The position numbers were made by a program, and so were the translations under genes. From Achromobacter xylosoxidans A8 (lineage in GTDB: Bacteria; Pseudomonadota; Gammaproteobacteria; Burkholderiales; Burkholderiaceae_B): DNA of 64,000 nucleotides. Shown one piece after another: positions 46,370 to 55,254 of this stretch. Numbering within the stretch: the first letter of the stretch is position 1; every line of letters starts with the position of its first letter. The stretch lies in assembly GCF_000165835.1 (NCBI RefSeq), contig NC_014640.1:6696001-6760000 (forward strand), given 5' to 3'. The notes below the pieces were generated by a model, which saw only the letters and a program-made list of their open reading frames with translations, had not been told where the DNA came from and did not search any database.

Positions 46370-46972
46370 TTAACCGCCCGGCCTGGGCGCGGGCTTCAGC
46401 GTCGTGGCCAGCCACTGTGCCAATTGGTCGGCGGCGTCGTCCGTCGCCAGGCGCAACGCCGTGACCCCGCCTTGCGCGTCCTGCGTGGGCGCCGGCGCGC
46501 GTGCCTCGATGCGCGTCTGGCCCAGCACGCTGCGGCCGCTGAGCAACACCGCCTGCAGCAGCACGCGGCCTTCGCTGGACTGGCCGTCGGCCGCGAATAC
46601 CTGTTCGAACTGGGACAGCGACACCTGCAGCTGCGGCGTCTGCAGGGTGACACGCTCATCCAGCACCGGCCCCTGGCGCGACAGGCGCTCGGTAAGGCGC
46701 TGCCGCACCAGATCCGCCGGCGGCGAGGCCCAGCGATAGCTGGCATAGGCCTTGGGCGCGGCGCTGTCGCCCACGCGCCAGATCACGCCGGTATCGGACA
46801 GGCTGGGCACGGCCTGGAAGACCAGCGCAATCGTCTCGCGCGCGGGCAAGGCCGGCGCCGGGCGGGAATCCAGGCCCAGGTCGAACACCGAGGGCGGTGC
46901 GGCCACCCGGCCGATGCCGCAACCGGCCAGGGCCAACGTCAGGATAAGAACGGCGCTACGCATCTTCATCAT
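46370..46972 (-). CDS. ABC-type transport auxiliary lipoprotein (PqiC-like)
   Basis: 200 residues with a lipoprotein signal peptide; lipobox LALAGC puts the lipid on C18. The rest matches the ABC_trans_aux (PF03886) outer-membrane lipoproteins that work with MCE proteins. Two adjacent ATGs (46972 and 46969) overlap the MCE gene stop. Fourth gene of the Mce operon. Confidence 0.87.
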   Translation of the reverse strand: MMKMRSAVLILTLALAGCGIGRVAAPPSVFDLGLDSRPAPALPARETIALVFQAVPSLSDTGVIWRVGDSAAPKAYASYRWASPPADLVRQRLTERLSRQGPVLDERVTLQTPQLQVSLSQFEQVFAADGQSSEGRVLLQAVLLSGRSVLGQTRIEARAPAPTQDAQGGVTALRLATDDAADQLAQWLATTLKPAPRPGG

Positions 46973-47925
46973 TTGGACGATCTCCCGAAGCCTGCAAAGC
47001 CGGCCTCGCCGGGCCCGGGCTCGCGGGGCGCCGGGCCGAACAGGAACGATTGCGGCGTGTTGTCCACACGGCGCAGGGTAACGGTGGCGCCGCGCGCGGC
47101 CGCGCTGACATTGGCGGCCATGCCGGTGATCGCCGGCAGGGTCTCGCCATCCAGCCGCGCGGCGGCCAGGGCGATGTCGTTGAGGCTGCTGGTGGCGGCG
47201 GACAGGGGTCCGCCAGGCGCATTCAGGCGCGCCAGCGACTGGCGAGCCTGCGCGGCCAGGTCGCCAACTTCGCGCGCGGCGCGGTCGGCCTGGCGCGAGG
47301 TCTTGTCCAAGGAATCCATCAGGGGACCGAGCTTGGCCATCGTGGGCCCCAGATCCTGGCTCGCAGCCCTGAGCGATTGGGTGATATCGGTAGCGTTCTG
47401 CAGGCTGGCAGTGAGCGCCTGCACATTCTGCTCGCTCAGCACGCGCCGCAGTTGTTCGGTGACCTCTTCCACGTTCGAGATCAGCTTGCCGCCGCGCTGC
47501 TCGATGCGATCGAGAAAACCGGGGCGCAGCGGAATGGCGGCCGGATGCGCGGCCGACGACGCCAGCCGCTTCATCGACGTGCCGTCGTCGCGCAGTTCCA
47601 CGTTGGACATGCCGGTCACGCCCTGCACGCCCAGCTCGGCCCAGGTGGATTCGGTGATCGGCGTGTTCGGCGCCACCCCGATGCGGATGCGCACCTGCCC
47701 GGGCTTGTCCGGGTTCAGGGCCAGCGACTGCACCTTGCCCACCGGCACGCCCTGGTAGCGCACCGTGGACTGCGGGTTCAAGCCGCTGACGGCGGTGGCG
47801 GAGATGATTTCGTATGGCTGCAGCTGCGTCCGGTCTCGGCCGATCCAGATGGCCACCAAGGCGGCTGCGGCAAGCAGGACCAGCGTGAAGATGCCGGCCA
47901 TGAGCGCATGACTACGGTTTTCCAT
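46969..47925 (-). CDS. MCE-domain substrate-binding protein (MlaD-like)
   Basis: 318 residues. One N-terminal transmembrane anchor (about 9-28), one MCE domain (about 40-115; VRYQGVPVGKV), then a long helical region (about 130-290) expected to form a periplasmic tube or needle. Longer than MlaD (about 180 residues), more like the PqiB/LetB-associated or single-MCE long forms. Overlaps the ATPase gene by 14 bases. Confidence 0.9.
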   Translation of the reverse strand: MENRSHALMAGIFTLVLLAAAALVAIWIGRDRTQLQPYEIISATAVSGLNPQSTVRYQGVPVGKVQSLALNPDKPGQVRIRIGVAPNTPITESTWAELGVQGVTGMSNVELRDDGTSMKRLASSAAHPAAIPLRPGFLDRIEQRGGKLISNVEEVTEQLRRVLSEQNVQALTASLQNATDITQSLRAASQDLGPTMAKLGPLMDSLDKTSRQADRAAREVGDLAAQARQSLARLNAPGGPLSAATSSLNDIALAAARLDGETLPAITGMAANVSAAARGATVTLRRVDNTPQSFLFGPAPREPGPGEAGFAGFGRSSK

Positions 47926-48751
47926 GATGCAATCCCTTCGGCGCCAGATCCCCCAGCGCGCGCAAACCGCGCTCGCCCAGGAAGAACGTGTGAATGAACG
48001 GGTGATCGACCTTCAATACTTCCGGCACCGTGTCGCACACGATCACCCGTTTGTCCGCCAGCACGGCGACGCGCGTGGCCAACGCCAGCAGCGTGTCCAA
48101 GTCGTGCGTCACCATGACGACGGTAAATCCCAATTGCCGGTGCAGGCTGCGCACCAGGTCCACGAATTCGTCCGAACGCAACGGGTCCAGGCCGGCGGTG
48201 GGCTCGTCCAGGAACAGCAGTTCCGGATCCAGCGACAGCGCGCGCGCCAGCGCCACGCGCTTGACCATGCCGCCGGACAGGTCCGAAGGCCGCTTGTCGG
48301 CATCGCGCGCCGACAAGCCCACCATCGCCAGCCGGCACATGACGACGTCGCGCACCAGGTCTTCCGGCACCGTGCGCAGTTCGCGCAGCGGCAAAGCCAC
48401 ATTGTCGAACACCGACAGCGCGGAAAACAACGCCCCCGCCTGGAACAGCATGCCCCAGCGGTAGGACAGCCGCCGGCGTTCGCCCGCCGTCAGCTCGAAC
48501 AGCGAATGTCCCAGCACCCGCACCGTGCCCGCGGCCGGCCGGTCCAGCCCGATGATCTGCCGCAGCAGCACCGTCTTGCCGGTACCCGAGCCGCCCACCA
48601 GCACCAGGATCTCGCCAGGGAAGACCGTCAGGTCCAGATTGTCGTGCACCACATGGTCGCCGAACGCCGTGCGTAGCCCGCGCACCGTGATGACGGGTTC
48701 TACCGTGACCCCGTCCTCGGCGAACAGCTTGTGCTGAGCGGCGCTGTTCAT
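47912..48751 (-). CDS. Lipid-transport ABC ATPase (MlaF-like)
   Basis: 279 residues. Walker A GGSGTGKTVLL, Q-loop in LFQAGALFS, signature LSGGMVKRVAL, Walker B LLFLDEPTAGLDP. Start at 48751 (MNSAAQHKL) overlaps the permease stop by one base (TGATG). Powers transport by the MlaE-type permease with the MCE protein. Confidence 0.93.
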   Translation of the reverse strand: MNSAAQHKLFAEDGVTVEPVITVRGLRTAFGDHVVHDNLDLTVFPGEILVLVGGSGTGKTVLLRQIIGLDRPAAGTVRVLGHSLFELTAGERRRLSYRWGMLFQAGALFSALSVFDNVALPLRELRTVPEDLVRDVVMCRLAMVGLSARDADKRPSDLSGGMVKRVALARALSLDPELLFLDEPTAGLDPLRSDEFVDLVRSLHRQLGFTVVMVTHDLDTLLALATRVAVLADKRVIVCDTVPEVLKVDHPFIHTFFLGERGLRALGDLAPKGLHHGKP

Positions 48752-49881
48752 CAAATGCCCACCGAACTGAAGATGACGGCGTAAAACGCGTCCAGCAGGA
48801 TCACGCCGGTAATGGAGGTCACCACCGAGGTAGTGGTGCCGCGTCCCAGGCTTTCCGTGTTGGGCTGGATGCGCAGACCGAAATGGCAGGCGATCAGCGC
48901 GATCAACATGCCAAAGGTCACACCCTTCAGAATGCCGATCCAGTAGTTAGTCAGTGAAATCGCATCCGGCAGCGACTGCAGGAACCATTGCGCCGACACG
49001 CCCAACTGCATCTGCGCGGCCAGCATGCCGCCCAGGATCGCCATGGCGTCCGTCCACAGCACCAGCAGCGGCATGGTCACGGCCAGCGCCACCACCCGCG
49101 GCAGGATCAGGCGCTGCCCGTGCGAAATGCCCATGACCAGCATCGCATCCAATTCCTGCGTCACCCGCATCACGCCGATCTGCGCGGTGATCGCGGAACC
49201 CGAACGACCGGCGACCAGGATGGCGGCCAGCACCGGGCCCAGTTCGCGCACGATGGACACGCCCAGCAGGCGCACGATGAAGCGGTCCGCGCCTATCATC
49301 TGCAGCTGCTGCGCCGACAGATAGGAGAGCACCACCCCGATCAGGAAACCGACCAGCGCCGTAATGCCCAGCGCCTGCGCGCCAGTACGGTATACCTGCG
49401 CCGAAATCTCGCGCCAGGGCCCCAGCCGCGGGCGCCGCAGCATGCCGCCGAAATCCAGCACCAGCTGACCCAGCATGACGAGCAAGGCGCGGCCATTGTC
49501 GATGGCCTGGAAGATCGCCTCGCCCACGGCGCGCGGCCAGCTCCACGGATCCCGCTTGGGCGCCGCCGCCGGCGTCTCGCCCTTGTTCATGGCCAGGGCG
49601 TTGAAAACATCCTGCTGGCCAGCCGACCAGCGCACGCGCTCGGGCAGCTTGTGGCCCCAGGCCTCCCAGATCAGCAGCGCGCCGATGGTGTCGAGCCGGC
49701 CGATGCCGTGCAGGTCCCAGCGCGCGCCGCCATCGGTGGCGCAGGCCAGCGCCTCGCGGCGGCGCTGCACTTCGCCGGGTTCGGCCAGCGCCAGCACGCT
49801 CCAGTCGCCGGCCACATGGCACACGCCTCCTTCAAAGCGGAAAGGCGCGGCGGCAGGTGCGGACGTAGCGGAATGCGGCAT
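48751..49881 (-). CDS. MlaE-type permease with N-terminal STAS-like domain
   Basis: 376 residues. An N-terminal STAS-like domain (about 1-110; RWDLHGIGRLDTIGALLIWEAWG region) is fused to the MlaE permease with about six hydrophobic segments and the family stretch ILVAGRSGSAITAQIG. In Mla the STAS protein (MlaB) is a separate subunit, so this is the fused form. Start at 49881 is chosen where conserved sequence begins; an ATG 13 codons upstream is possible. Divergent from birA. Confidence 0.9.
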   Translation of the reverse strand: MPHSATSAPAAAPFRFEGGVCHVAGDWSVLALAEPGEVQRRREALACATDGGARWDLHGIGRLDTIGALLIWEAWGHKLPERVRWSAGQQDVFNALAMNKGETPAAAPKRDPWSWPRAVGEAIFQAIDNGRALLVMLGQLVLDFGGMLRRPRLGPWREISAQVYRTGAQALGITALVGFLIGVVLSYLSAQQLQMIGADRFIVRLLGVSIVRELGPVLAAILVAGRSGSAITAQIGVMRVTQELDAMLVMGISHGQRLILPRVVALAVTMPLLVLWTDAMAILGGMLAAQMQLGVSAQWFLQSLPDAISLTNYWIGILKGVTFGMLIALIACHFGLRIQPNTESLGRGTTTSVVTSITGVILLDAFYAVIFSSVGI

Positions 49882-49977
49882 GAAGGCAGAATACCGGTGC
49901 AAAAATGTATCGCCAATCATAAACGCTGGCGCTGGCCGACCGCGAGCGCGGGCCGCGTGCCCTACAATCGCCGCCAT

Positions 49978-50826
49978 ATGCCCGCTCAAGCCAGCCCCAT
50001 CGACCTGCCCGCGCCGGAAACCCTGGCCCGCACGCTCAGCACGCGCCTGCCCGCCTTCCAGGACATCGCCTGGACCGGCAGCACCGGATCAACCAACGCC
50101 GACCTTCTGGCACGCGCACGCGCGGGCGCTGGCGGCAAGCCCTGGCTGCTCGGCACTCACCTGCAGGAAACCGGGCGCGGCCGCGCCGGCCGCCCGTGGC
50201 AGAACCGCACGGGCTCCACCTTGATGTTCTCCTGTGCCTTCGACGTGCATCTGCCGCCCGCGCAACTGCCCGCGTTGTCGCCGCTGGCCGGCATCGCCGC
50301 CTGCGAGGCCCTGCGCGCTGTCGCCGGCCCGCATGCCACCGGGCTGTGCATGAAGTGGCCCAACGACGTGCAATGGCACGACGCCAAGCTGGCGGGCGTG
50401 TTGGTGGAAACCACCCGCAATCCTGGCGGCAGCGAGGCCGGCCATACGGTCGTCATCGGCATGGGTGTGAACCTGGTCGACGCCGCCCGGCTGTCGCTCG
50501 CGCTGGAGCGCGAAGTCGCCGACTGGTGCCAGGTACAGGCGGGCGCGGCCCGCCAGGCAAGCGCCGCCGACCTGGTCTGCGCCAGCGCCATGGCCTGGCT
50601 CGAAACGGTCCAGACCCTGGAGCGCGAGGGCTTTGGCGCCTTCAGGCAGCGTTTCGACCAGGTGGACGCTTTGGCCGGCCGCAAGGTCAACGTGCTGGAC
50701 AAGGGCGCTATTCTTCTAAGCGGCACCGCCAGCGGCGTGGACGAGCAAGGCCGCCTGCTGGTGCAAACGCCCGAGGGCACCCAACCGATCCTGATCGGTG
50801 AAATCTCGATTCGACGCCAAGCATGA
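49978..50826 (+). CDS. birA: Biotin-[acetyl-CoA-carboxylase] ligase, monofunctional
   Basis: 282 residues. Attaches biotin to the carboxylase carrier protein. GSTGSTNAD, the biotinyl-AMP loop [16 protein letters not shown] and the catalytic Lys in [10 protein letters not shown] are present. No N-terminal helix-turn-helix, so it does not act as repressor. TACAAT at 49963-49968 lies only 9 bases before the ATG, so the leader would be very short. Its stop overlaps the coaX start (ATGA). Confidence 0.94.
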   Translation: MPAQASPIDLPAPETLARTLSTRLPAFQDIAWTGSTGSTNADLLARARAGAGGKPWLLGTHLQETGRGRAGRPWQNRTGSTLMFSCAFDVHLPPAQLPALSPLAGIAACEALRAVAGPHATGLCMKWPNDVQWHDAKLAGVLVETTRNPGGSEAGHTVVIGMGVNLVDAARLSLALEREVADWCQVQAGAARQASAADLVCASAMAWLETVQTLEREGFGAFRQRFDQVDALAGRKVNVLDKGAILLSGTASGVDEQGRLLVQTPEGTQPILIGEISIRRQA

Positions 50827-51629
50827 TTATTCTCATCGACTCCGGCAACAGCCGTCTCAAGGTGGGTTGGCTGGACGCCGGCAACCCCGACACGCCGCGC
50901 GAGCCGGCGGCGGTGGCCTTCGACGGTCTGGACCTGGACGCCCTGGACCGCTGGCTATCCACCTTGCCGCGCCGCCCCTTGCGCGCGCTTGGCGTCAATG
51001 TGGCCGGCGAGGCCCGCGGCGCAGCCATCGCCGCCATCCTGCAAAAACACGGCTGCGCGGTGACCTGGTCGCCGTCGCAGGCGACCACGCTGGGGCTGGT
51101 CAACAGCTACAAGACGCCCACGCAACTGGGCGCCGACCGCTGGGCCTCGCTGCTAGGCGTGCTGTCGCGCCTGCCTGGCGCGCACCCGCCCTTCGTGCTG
51201 GCCAGCTTTGGCACCGCCACCACCATCGACACCGTCGGCCCCGACAACGTCTTCGCCGGCGGCCTGATCCTGCCCGGCCCGGCCATGATGCGCAGCGCCC
51301 TGGCCCATGGCACCGCCAATCTCCCCATCGCCAACGGCCAGGTCGTGGCCTATCCCACGGACACGCACGAGGCCATCGCCTCGGGCATCGCCGCTGCACA
51401 GGCTGGCGCGGTCGTGCGCCAATGGCTGGCCGGACGCCAGCGCTACGGCCAGACGCCGCAAATCTACGCGGCGGGCGGCGGTTGGCCCGAAGTGCACCAG
51501 GAAATCGAACGTTTGCTGGCGGACGCCGGCGGCGCCTTCGGCGCCGCTCCGGTGCCGATTTATCTGGATCACCCCGTCCTGGACGGCCTGGCGGCGGTTG
51601 CCCGCGCCACCCTGGACGTCGACGCCTGA
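50823..51629 (+). CDS. coaX: Type III pantothenate kinase (Baf homologue)
   Basis: 268 residues, ASKHA fold. Phosphorylates pantothenate, first step of CoA synthesis. Motifs: [13 protein letters not shown] (phosphate loop), [11 protein letters not shown], and [12 protein letters not shown]. In Bordetella the orthologue was named Baf, Bvg accessory factor. Overlaps birA by 4 bases, the standard arrangement in this group. Confidence 0.95.
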   Translation: MIILIDSGNSRLKVGWLDAGNPDTPREPAAVAFDGLDLDALDRWLSTLPRRPLRALGVNVAGEARGAAIAAILQKHGCAVTWSPSQATTLGLVNSYKTPTQLGADRWASLLGVLSRLPGAHPPFVLASFGTATTIDTVGPDNVFAGGLILPGPAMMRSALAHGTANLPIANGQVVAYPTDTHEAIASGIAAAQAGAVVRQWLAGRQRYGQTPQIYAAGGGWPEVHQEIERLLADAGGAFGAAPVPIYLDHPVLDGLAAVARATLDVDA

Positions 51630-51644
51630 ACGGAGCCCCCGGCC

Positions 51645-51821
51645 ATGCGCGTGCTCTTCATCCTCATCCTCCTTGCAAATCTGGGGGTCTATGCGCTGGG
51701 CCAGGGCTGGCTGGGCGTGCGCCCCGAGGACGAAGGCCGCGACCCGCGCCGCTTCAACCAGCAACTGAATCCGGACGCGGTGACCCTGGTCCCCAAGACG
51801 GCGCCGCCTCGCGCCCCCTGA
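51645..51821 (+). CDS. 58-residue single-pass membrane protein
   Basis: Begins 15 bases after coaX with GGAG upstream of the ATG at 51645. One transmembrane segment at about 3-20 (VLFILILLANLGVYAL), then a short polar tail (RPEDEGRDPRRFNQQLNPD). The N-terminal hydrophobic run followed by GQGWLG and QQLNPD resembles the start of SPOR-domain proteins often found at this place in relatives, but no SPOR domain follows. It may be a shortened relative. GC3 is high, as expected for a real gene. Confidence 0.7.
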   Translation: MRVLFILILLANLGVYALGQGWLGVRPEDEGRDPRRFNQQLNPDAVTLVPKTAPPRAP

Positions 51822-51827
51822 AGCCCC

Positions 51828-51847
51828 GGCCGGCGCACACGCCGGCC
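51828..51847. terminator. Hairpin between the coaX operon and waaA (convergent)
   Basis: GGCCGGC (51828-51834) / GCCGGCC (51841-51847), six-base loop. No strong T run; probable weak bidirectional terminator. Confidence 0.45.
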
Positions 51848-51857
51848 GAGATGGGCG

Positions 51858-53153
51858 CTAGCCCGCCCTTCCCGCCTCCAGCCACGGCGCCAGCGCGTCC
51901 AACGTACGCTCCGTGGCCCCCGAATGCATGCGGAACCATGCCAGTGCCGCCTCTGCCGCACGCTGACGGCGCGGCTCGTCCGCCAGCAAGGCCATCGCCG
52001 CATCCACCGCCTCGGCGGCATCGGCCGCGCGCAACGCAGCGCCCGCCGCGATGGCGTCTTCCGCCGCCTGCTTGAAATTGAAGGTATGCGGGCCAACGAT
52101 GACCGGCACGCCCGCTGCGCAGGCCTCGATCAGGTTCTGCCCGCCCAACGGCGCGAAGCTGCCCGCCACGATCGCAGCGTCCGAAGCGGCGTAGTAGAAC
52201 GCCATCTCGCCCAGCGTGTCGCCCAGCAGCACCGCCGTGTCCGGGCCCGGCGCCTCGCCCACGGACCGCCGGACGTACGGCAGCCCGGCCGCTGACAGCA
52301 GACGCGCGGCCTCGTCAAAACGCTGTGGATGGCGCGGAATCAACACGAACAAGGGCGCGCCGGGCCGGGCGGCATGGCGCTTGATGCCCTCGATGAAACC
52401 GCTGTCCTCGCCCTCGCGCGTGCTGGCGACCGCCACCACCCGCCGGCCCAGCCGTTCGCGCCAAGCCTGTCCCGCGGCAACTCGCGCCGCCGGCAGGACC
52501 AGATCGAATTTCAGATTGCCCGTCACGACCGGCTGCGGCGCCCCGGCCTGCACCAGCCGGTCCGCATCCTCGGCGGTCTGCGCCAGCACCGAGTCCAGTC
52601 CGCCCAGCGCTTCGCGCATCACGCCGCCCATCCTGCCCGCCTGCCGCAGCGACGACGCCGAGAACCGCGCGCTGACCAGCGCCATCGGCACGCCGGCGCC
52701 GCGAGCGGCGGCCAGCAGGTTGGGCCAGATCTCGCGTTCGATAAGCAGGCCGCAACGCGGCCGCCAGGCCGCCATGAAACGGCGGGTCGCGCCGGGAAAA
52801 TCGTAGGGCAGCCATGCCTGGCGCAACTGCCCGCGGGCGATCGCGTAGGCGTACTGGCGCGCGCCCTCGGCCCGGCCGGTGGCCGTCATGTGCGTCAGCA
52901 GCACCGGCAGCCCCCGGTCGAGCAAAGCCTGCAGCAAGGGCTGCGCAGCGCGGGTCTCGCCCAGGCTGACCGCATGCACCCAGACGGGAGCCGTCCACGC
53001 TGTACAAGAAATAGCGGGGGCCGGGGCATGACCGAAGCGTTCGCCAGAGAAGATTTCCCATTGGCCGCCCGCGCGCCGGGCGCGGTGGCCCATCCAGAGC
53101 CAGACCAGCGGTGACAAAGCCCTGAGCGCCAGCGAGTAGACGCCGCGGTTCAT
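51858..53153 (-). CDS. waaA: 3-deoxy-D-manno-octulosonic acid (Kdo) transferase
   Basis: 431 residues, GT30. Adds Kdo to lipid IVA at the inner membrane. N-terminal membrane anchor (about 5-22), WVHAVSLGETRAAQPLL with the catalytic Glu, LLIEREIWPNLL, TGNLKFD and GSFAPLGGQNLIEA are all typical. Starts one base after waaC, so both are cotranscribed. Confidence 0.95.
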   Translation of the reverse strand: MNRGVYSLALRALSPLVWLWMGHRARRAGGQWEIFSGERFGHAPAPAISCTAWTAPVWVHAVSLGETRAAQPLLQALLDRGLPVLLTHMTATGRAEGARQYAYAIARGQLRQAWLPYDFPGATRRFMAAWRPRCGLLIEREIWPNLLAAARGAGVPMALVSARFSASSLRQAGRMGGVMREALGGLDSVLAQTAEDADRLVQAGAPQPVVTGNLKFDLVLPAARVAAGQAWRERLGRRVVAVASTREGEDSGFIEGIKRHAARPGAPLFVLIPRHPQRFDEAARLLSAAGLPYVRRSVGEAPGPDTAVLLGDTLGEMAFYYAASDAAIVAGSFAPLGGQNLIEACAAGVPVIVGPHTFNFKQAAEDAIAAGAALRAADAAEAVDAAMALLADEPRRQRAAEAALAWFRMHSGATERTLDALAPWLEAGRAG

Positions 53154-53154
53154 G

Positions 53155-54195
53155 TCACTGGGCGGCCAAGGCCTGCTCCACCGCCGCCATCACGGCCTCG
53201 CGCGAAGGCGAAGCCCCGCGGTCGCCCAGGCTGGCGGTGTAGCTGGAGCCGACCAGCGGCGTGCGCACCGGGGTCGAGGCGCGGTAAATGCCGATGGTGG
53301 GACGGCCCAGCGCGGCCGACAGATGGGTCAGGCCGCTGTCCAGCCCCACCATCATGCGGGACCCGGCCAGCAGGCGCGCCACCGCGCTCAGATCCATGCG
53401 CGGCATCACCTCGGCGCCGTCCATGCCGGCAATCAGCAGGCGGGCGCGCTCGGCCTCCTGCTCATTCCCCGCCAGCAATTTCAAAGTGCAGCCCGCCTCG
53501 CGCAGGCGGCGGAAAACGACGCGCCAGTCTTCTTCCGGCCAGAGCTTGTCGTCGCGGCTGGCCGACGGCATGATCACGGCGTAGCCGCGGTCCGTATCCA
53601 GATGGTGCAAACGCGGCAGTTCGCCGATGTTCATGCCCTCGCTGCCGACTTCCAGCACGGGGTCCGCCGCAGCCTGTGTCGCCTGGCGCGCGAAAGCCTG
53701 CAGGCCGAAATCGGGCGCGCCGGCGTACTGGTAACCGAACGTCAGGGCGGCAAGCTTGCGTTGGCGGATCACCGCCGGCTGCCAGAACTCCACCCGATGC
53801 CGCACGTTGTAGAACAGCGACGCCAGCGGCTCGCGCGCCGAACGCCAGTCCAACCCATGCCGCACACCACGGGTCTGGCGCACCAGCCAGGCGGATTTCA
53901 AGAGCGCCTGCATGTCGAGCACGATGTCGTACTGTTTGGACCGCAGGCGTTCTTTCAGCACATGGCGCTCGGCCCTGACCTGGCTCGACCACCATGCCTT
54001 GCGCCAGCGGCGATGCGCCACCTTTATCACCTCATTGACCGCCGGGTGCCATTTGGGGATTTCGGCGAATGCTTCTTCCGCCACCCAGTCGATTTCGGCG
54101 TCCGGCACATATCGGGCGATATCGGATATTGCGGGCAGCATGTGCACCAGATCGCCGAGGGACGATGTGCGAACGATGAGAATGCGTGTTGGCAT
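53155..54195 (-). CDS. waaC: LPS heptosyltransferase I
   Basis: 346 residues, GT9. Adds the first L-glycero-D-manno-heptose to Kdo. N-terminal RILIVRTSSLGDLVHMLPAI (core SSLGDLVH), HRVEFWQPAV, and the donor-site GLDSGLTHLSAALGRPTIGIY (core DSGLTHLSAA). Start at 54195 (MPTRILIVR) by homology; precedes waaA. Confidence 0.94.
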   Translation of the reverse strand: MPTRILIVRTSSLGDLVHMLPAISDIARYVPDAEIDWVAEEAFAEIPKWHPAVNEVIKVAHRRWRKAWWSSQVRAERHVLKERLRSKQYDIVLDMQALLKSAWLVRQTRGVRHGLDWRSAREPLASLFYNVRHRVEFWQPAVIRQRKLAALTFGYQYAGAPDFGLQAFARQATQAAADPVLEVGSEGMNIGELPRLHHLDTDRGYAVIMPSASRDDKLWPEEDWRVVFRRLREAGCTLKLLAGNEQEAERARLLIAGMDGAEVMPRMDLSAVARLLAGSRMMVGLDSGLTHLSAALGRPTIGIYRASTPVRTPLVGSSYTASLGDRGASPSREAVMAAVEQALAAQ

Positions 54196-54385
54196 CAAAG
54201 CAAAGACGGTTCGGTCAGAAACGCGAATGTACAACACAACGCCGTCCTTCTCCCGGGTGCGCGGCCGAATTCAGGCGCTACGATCCCTACTACACATCGC
54301 GGCTGGACGGTCACAATTCCACATACAGCGAAGCGCAGACTTGCCCGTCATCTTGGCCGGTTGACATACAATCACAATCTCATCA

Positions 54386-55237
54386 ATGAGTTCGACCGAA
54401 ATGCAATCCAAACCTGGCGATTTCCCGAATATTGTCGGCCTGCTGCTCTCCTATTGGAAATTGCTGGTTTTGGCCATTATCTTGGGAGCCATCATCGGCA
54501 TCACCATGCCCAATCGCACCCCGCTTTGGACGGCCTCCGGACTCATTAGACTTGGGCAGATTAACGGGACCCTCCTTACCGATGGAGCGACGATTGGATC
54601 GGTCGCGCAGCAACCTAGCTTCATGCGCGACACCCTCGAGAAAGCTGGTCTGTCGAGCGATTTGCGCGATCCGAAAGCCCTGCTGGCGTCACGCACGTTC
54701 ACCACGCTCGCTCAAGGCACTCCGAGTCTCGTCCTGTTGCGGGTAAATGCCTATGTGCCGGAAGATGCCAAGCGCATCGTGGAAGTCGCCATTGCCACGG
54801 TGCAGCAACGGACCGAAGCAGCTTTCCACGACGAAATTGAGCAGCGCAAGCGCAAGCTCGCAAATGCTGAAAAACAGTTGGCGGAAAACCTCAGCGAACG
54901 GGACATGGTCGTTGGGGCGCTCCAATCGGGGCAAATTGCCCCTGCGACGGCCGTAATGGATTCGCTGGTGGTGTCGTATCTGCTGCGCGCCACCCAAGCC
55001 GATTCCGACCGTTTGCGCCTCTTGATTGAGGCGCTGCAGGATCAAATTAATCCGATCCGCACTTTCAACACAAAGCTGGAGACACCGATTTCGGTTACGA
55101 CGCCTCTGGCCGCCAGCAAGATCGTCAGCGGCGCAATAGGTGGCATTGTCGGTTTCATCATCACCTTCTTGTTGGCGCTGATTCAAATCCTGATTCGTAC
55201 CCGATATCCCGTGAGCAGGCTCATCAACCGCGACTAA
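54386..55237 (+). CDS. wzz: Wzz-type polysaccharide chain-length determinant
   Basis: 283 residues with the co-polymerase layout: N-terminal transmembrane helix (about 24-42), periplasmic domain with coiled coil (about 145-175), and C-terminal helix (about 248-268) ending just inside. It sets O-antigen or capsule chain length together with the polymerase encoded next. TACAAT (54367-54372) upstream is a possible -10. An ATG five codons downstream is an alternative start. Confidence 0.85.
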   Translation: MSSTEMQSKPGDFPNIVGLLLSYWKLLVLAIILGAIIGITMPNRTPLWTASGLIRLGQINGTLLTDGATIGSVAQQPSFMRDTLEKAGLSSDLRDPKALLASRTFTTLAQGTPSLVLLRVNAYVPEDAKRIVEVAIATVQQRTEAAFHDEIEQRKRKLANAEKQLAENLSERDMVVGALQSGQIAPATAVMDSLVVSYLLRATQADSDRLRLLIEALQDQINPIRTFNTKLETPISVTTPLAASKIVSGAIGGIVGFIITFLLALIQILIRTRYPVSRLINRD

Positions 55238-55254
55238 CGCGTCGGTTGAAAGTG

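Noticed and set aside
45656..47758. Long plus-strand open frame opposite the hydrolase and Mce genes
   Set aside because: Antisense shadow of genes with strong motifs and coupled starts.
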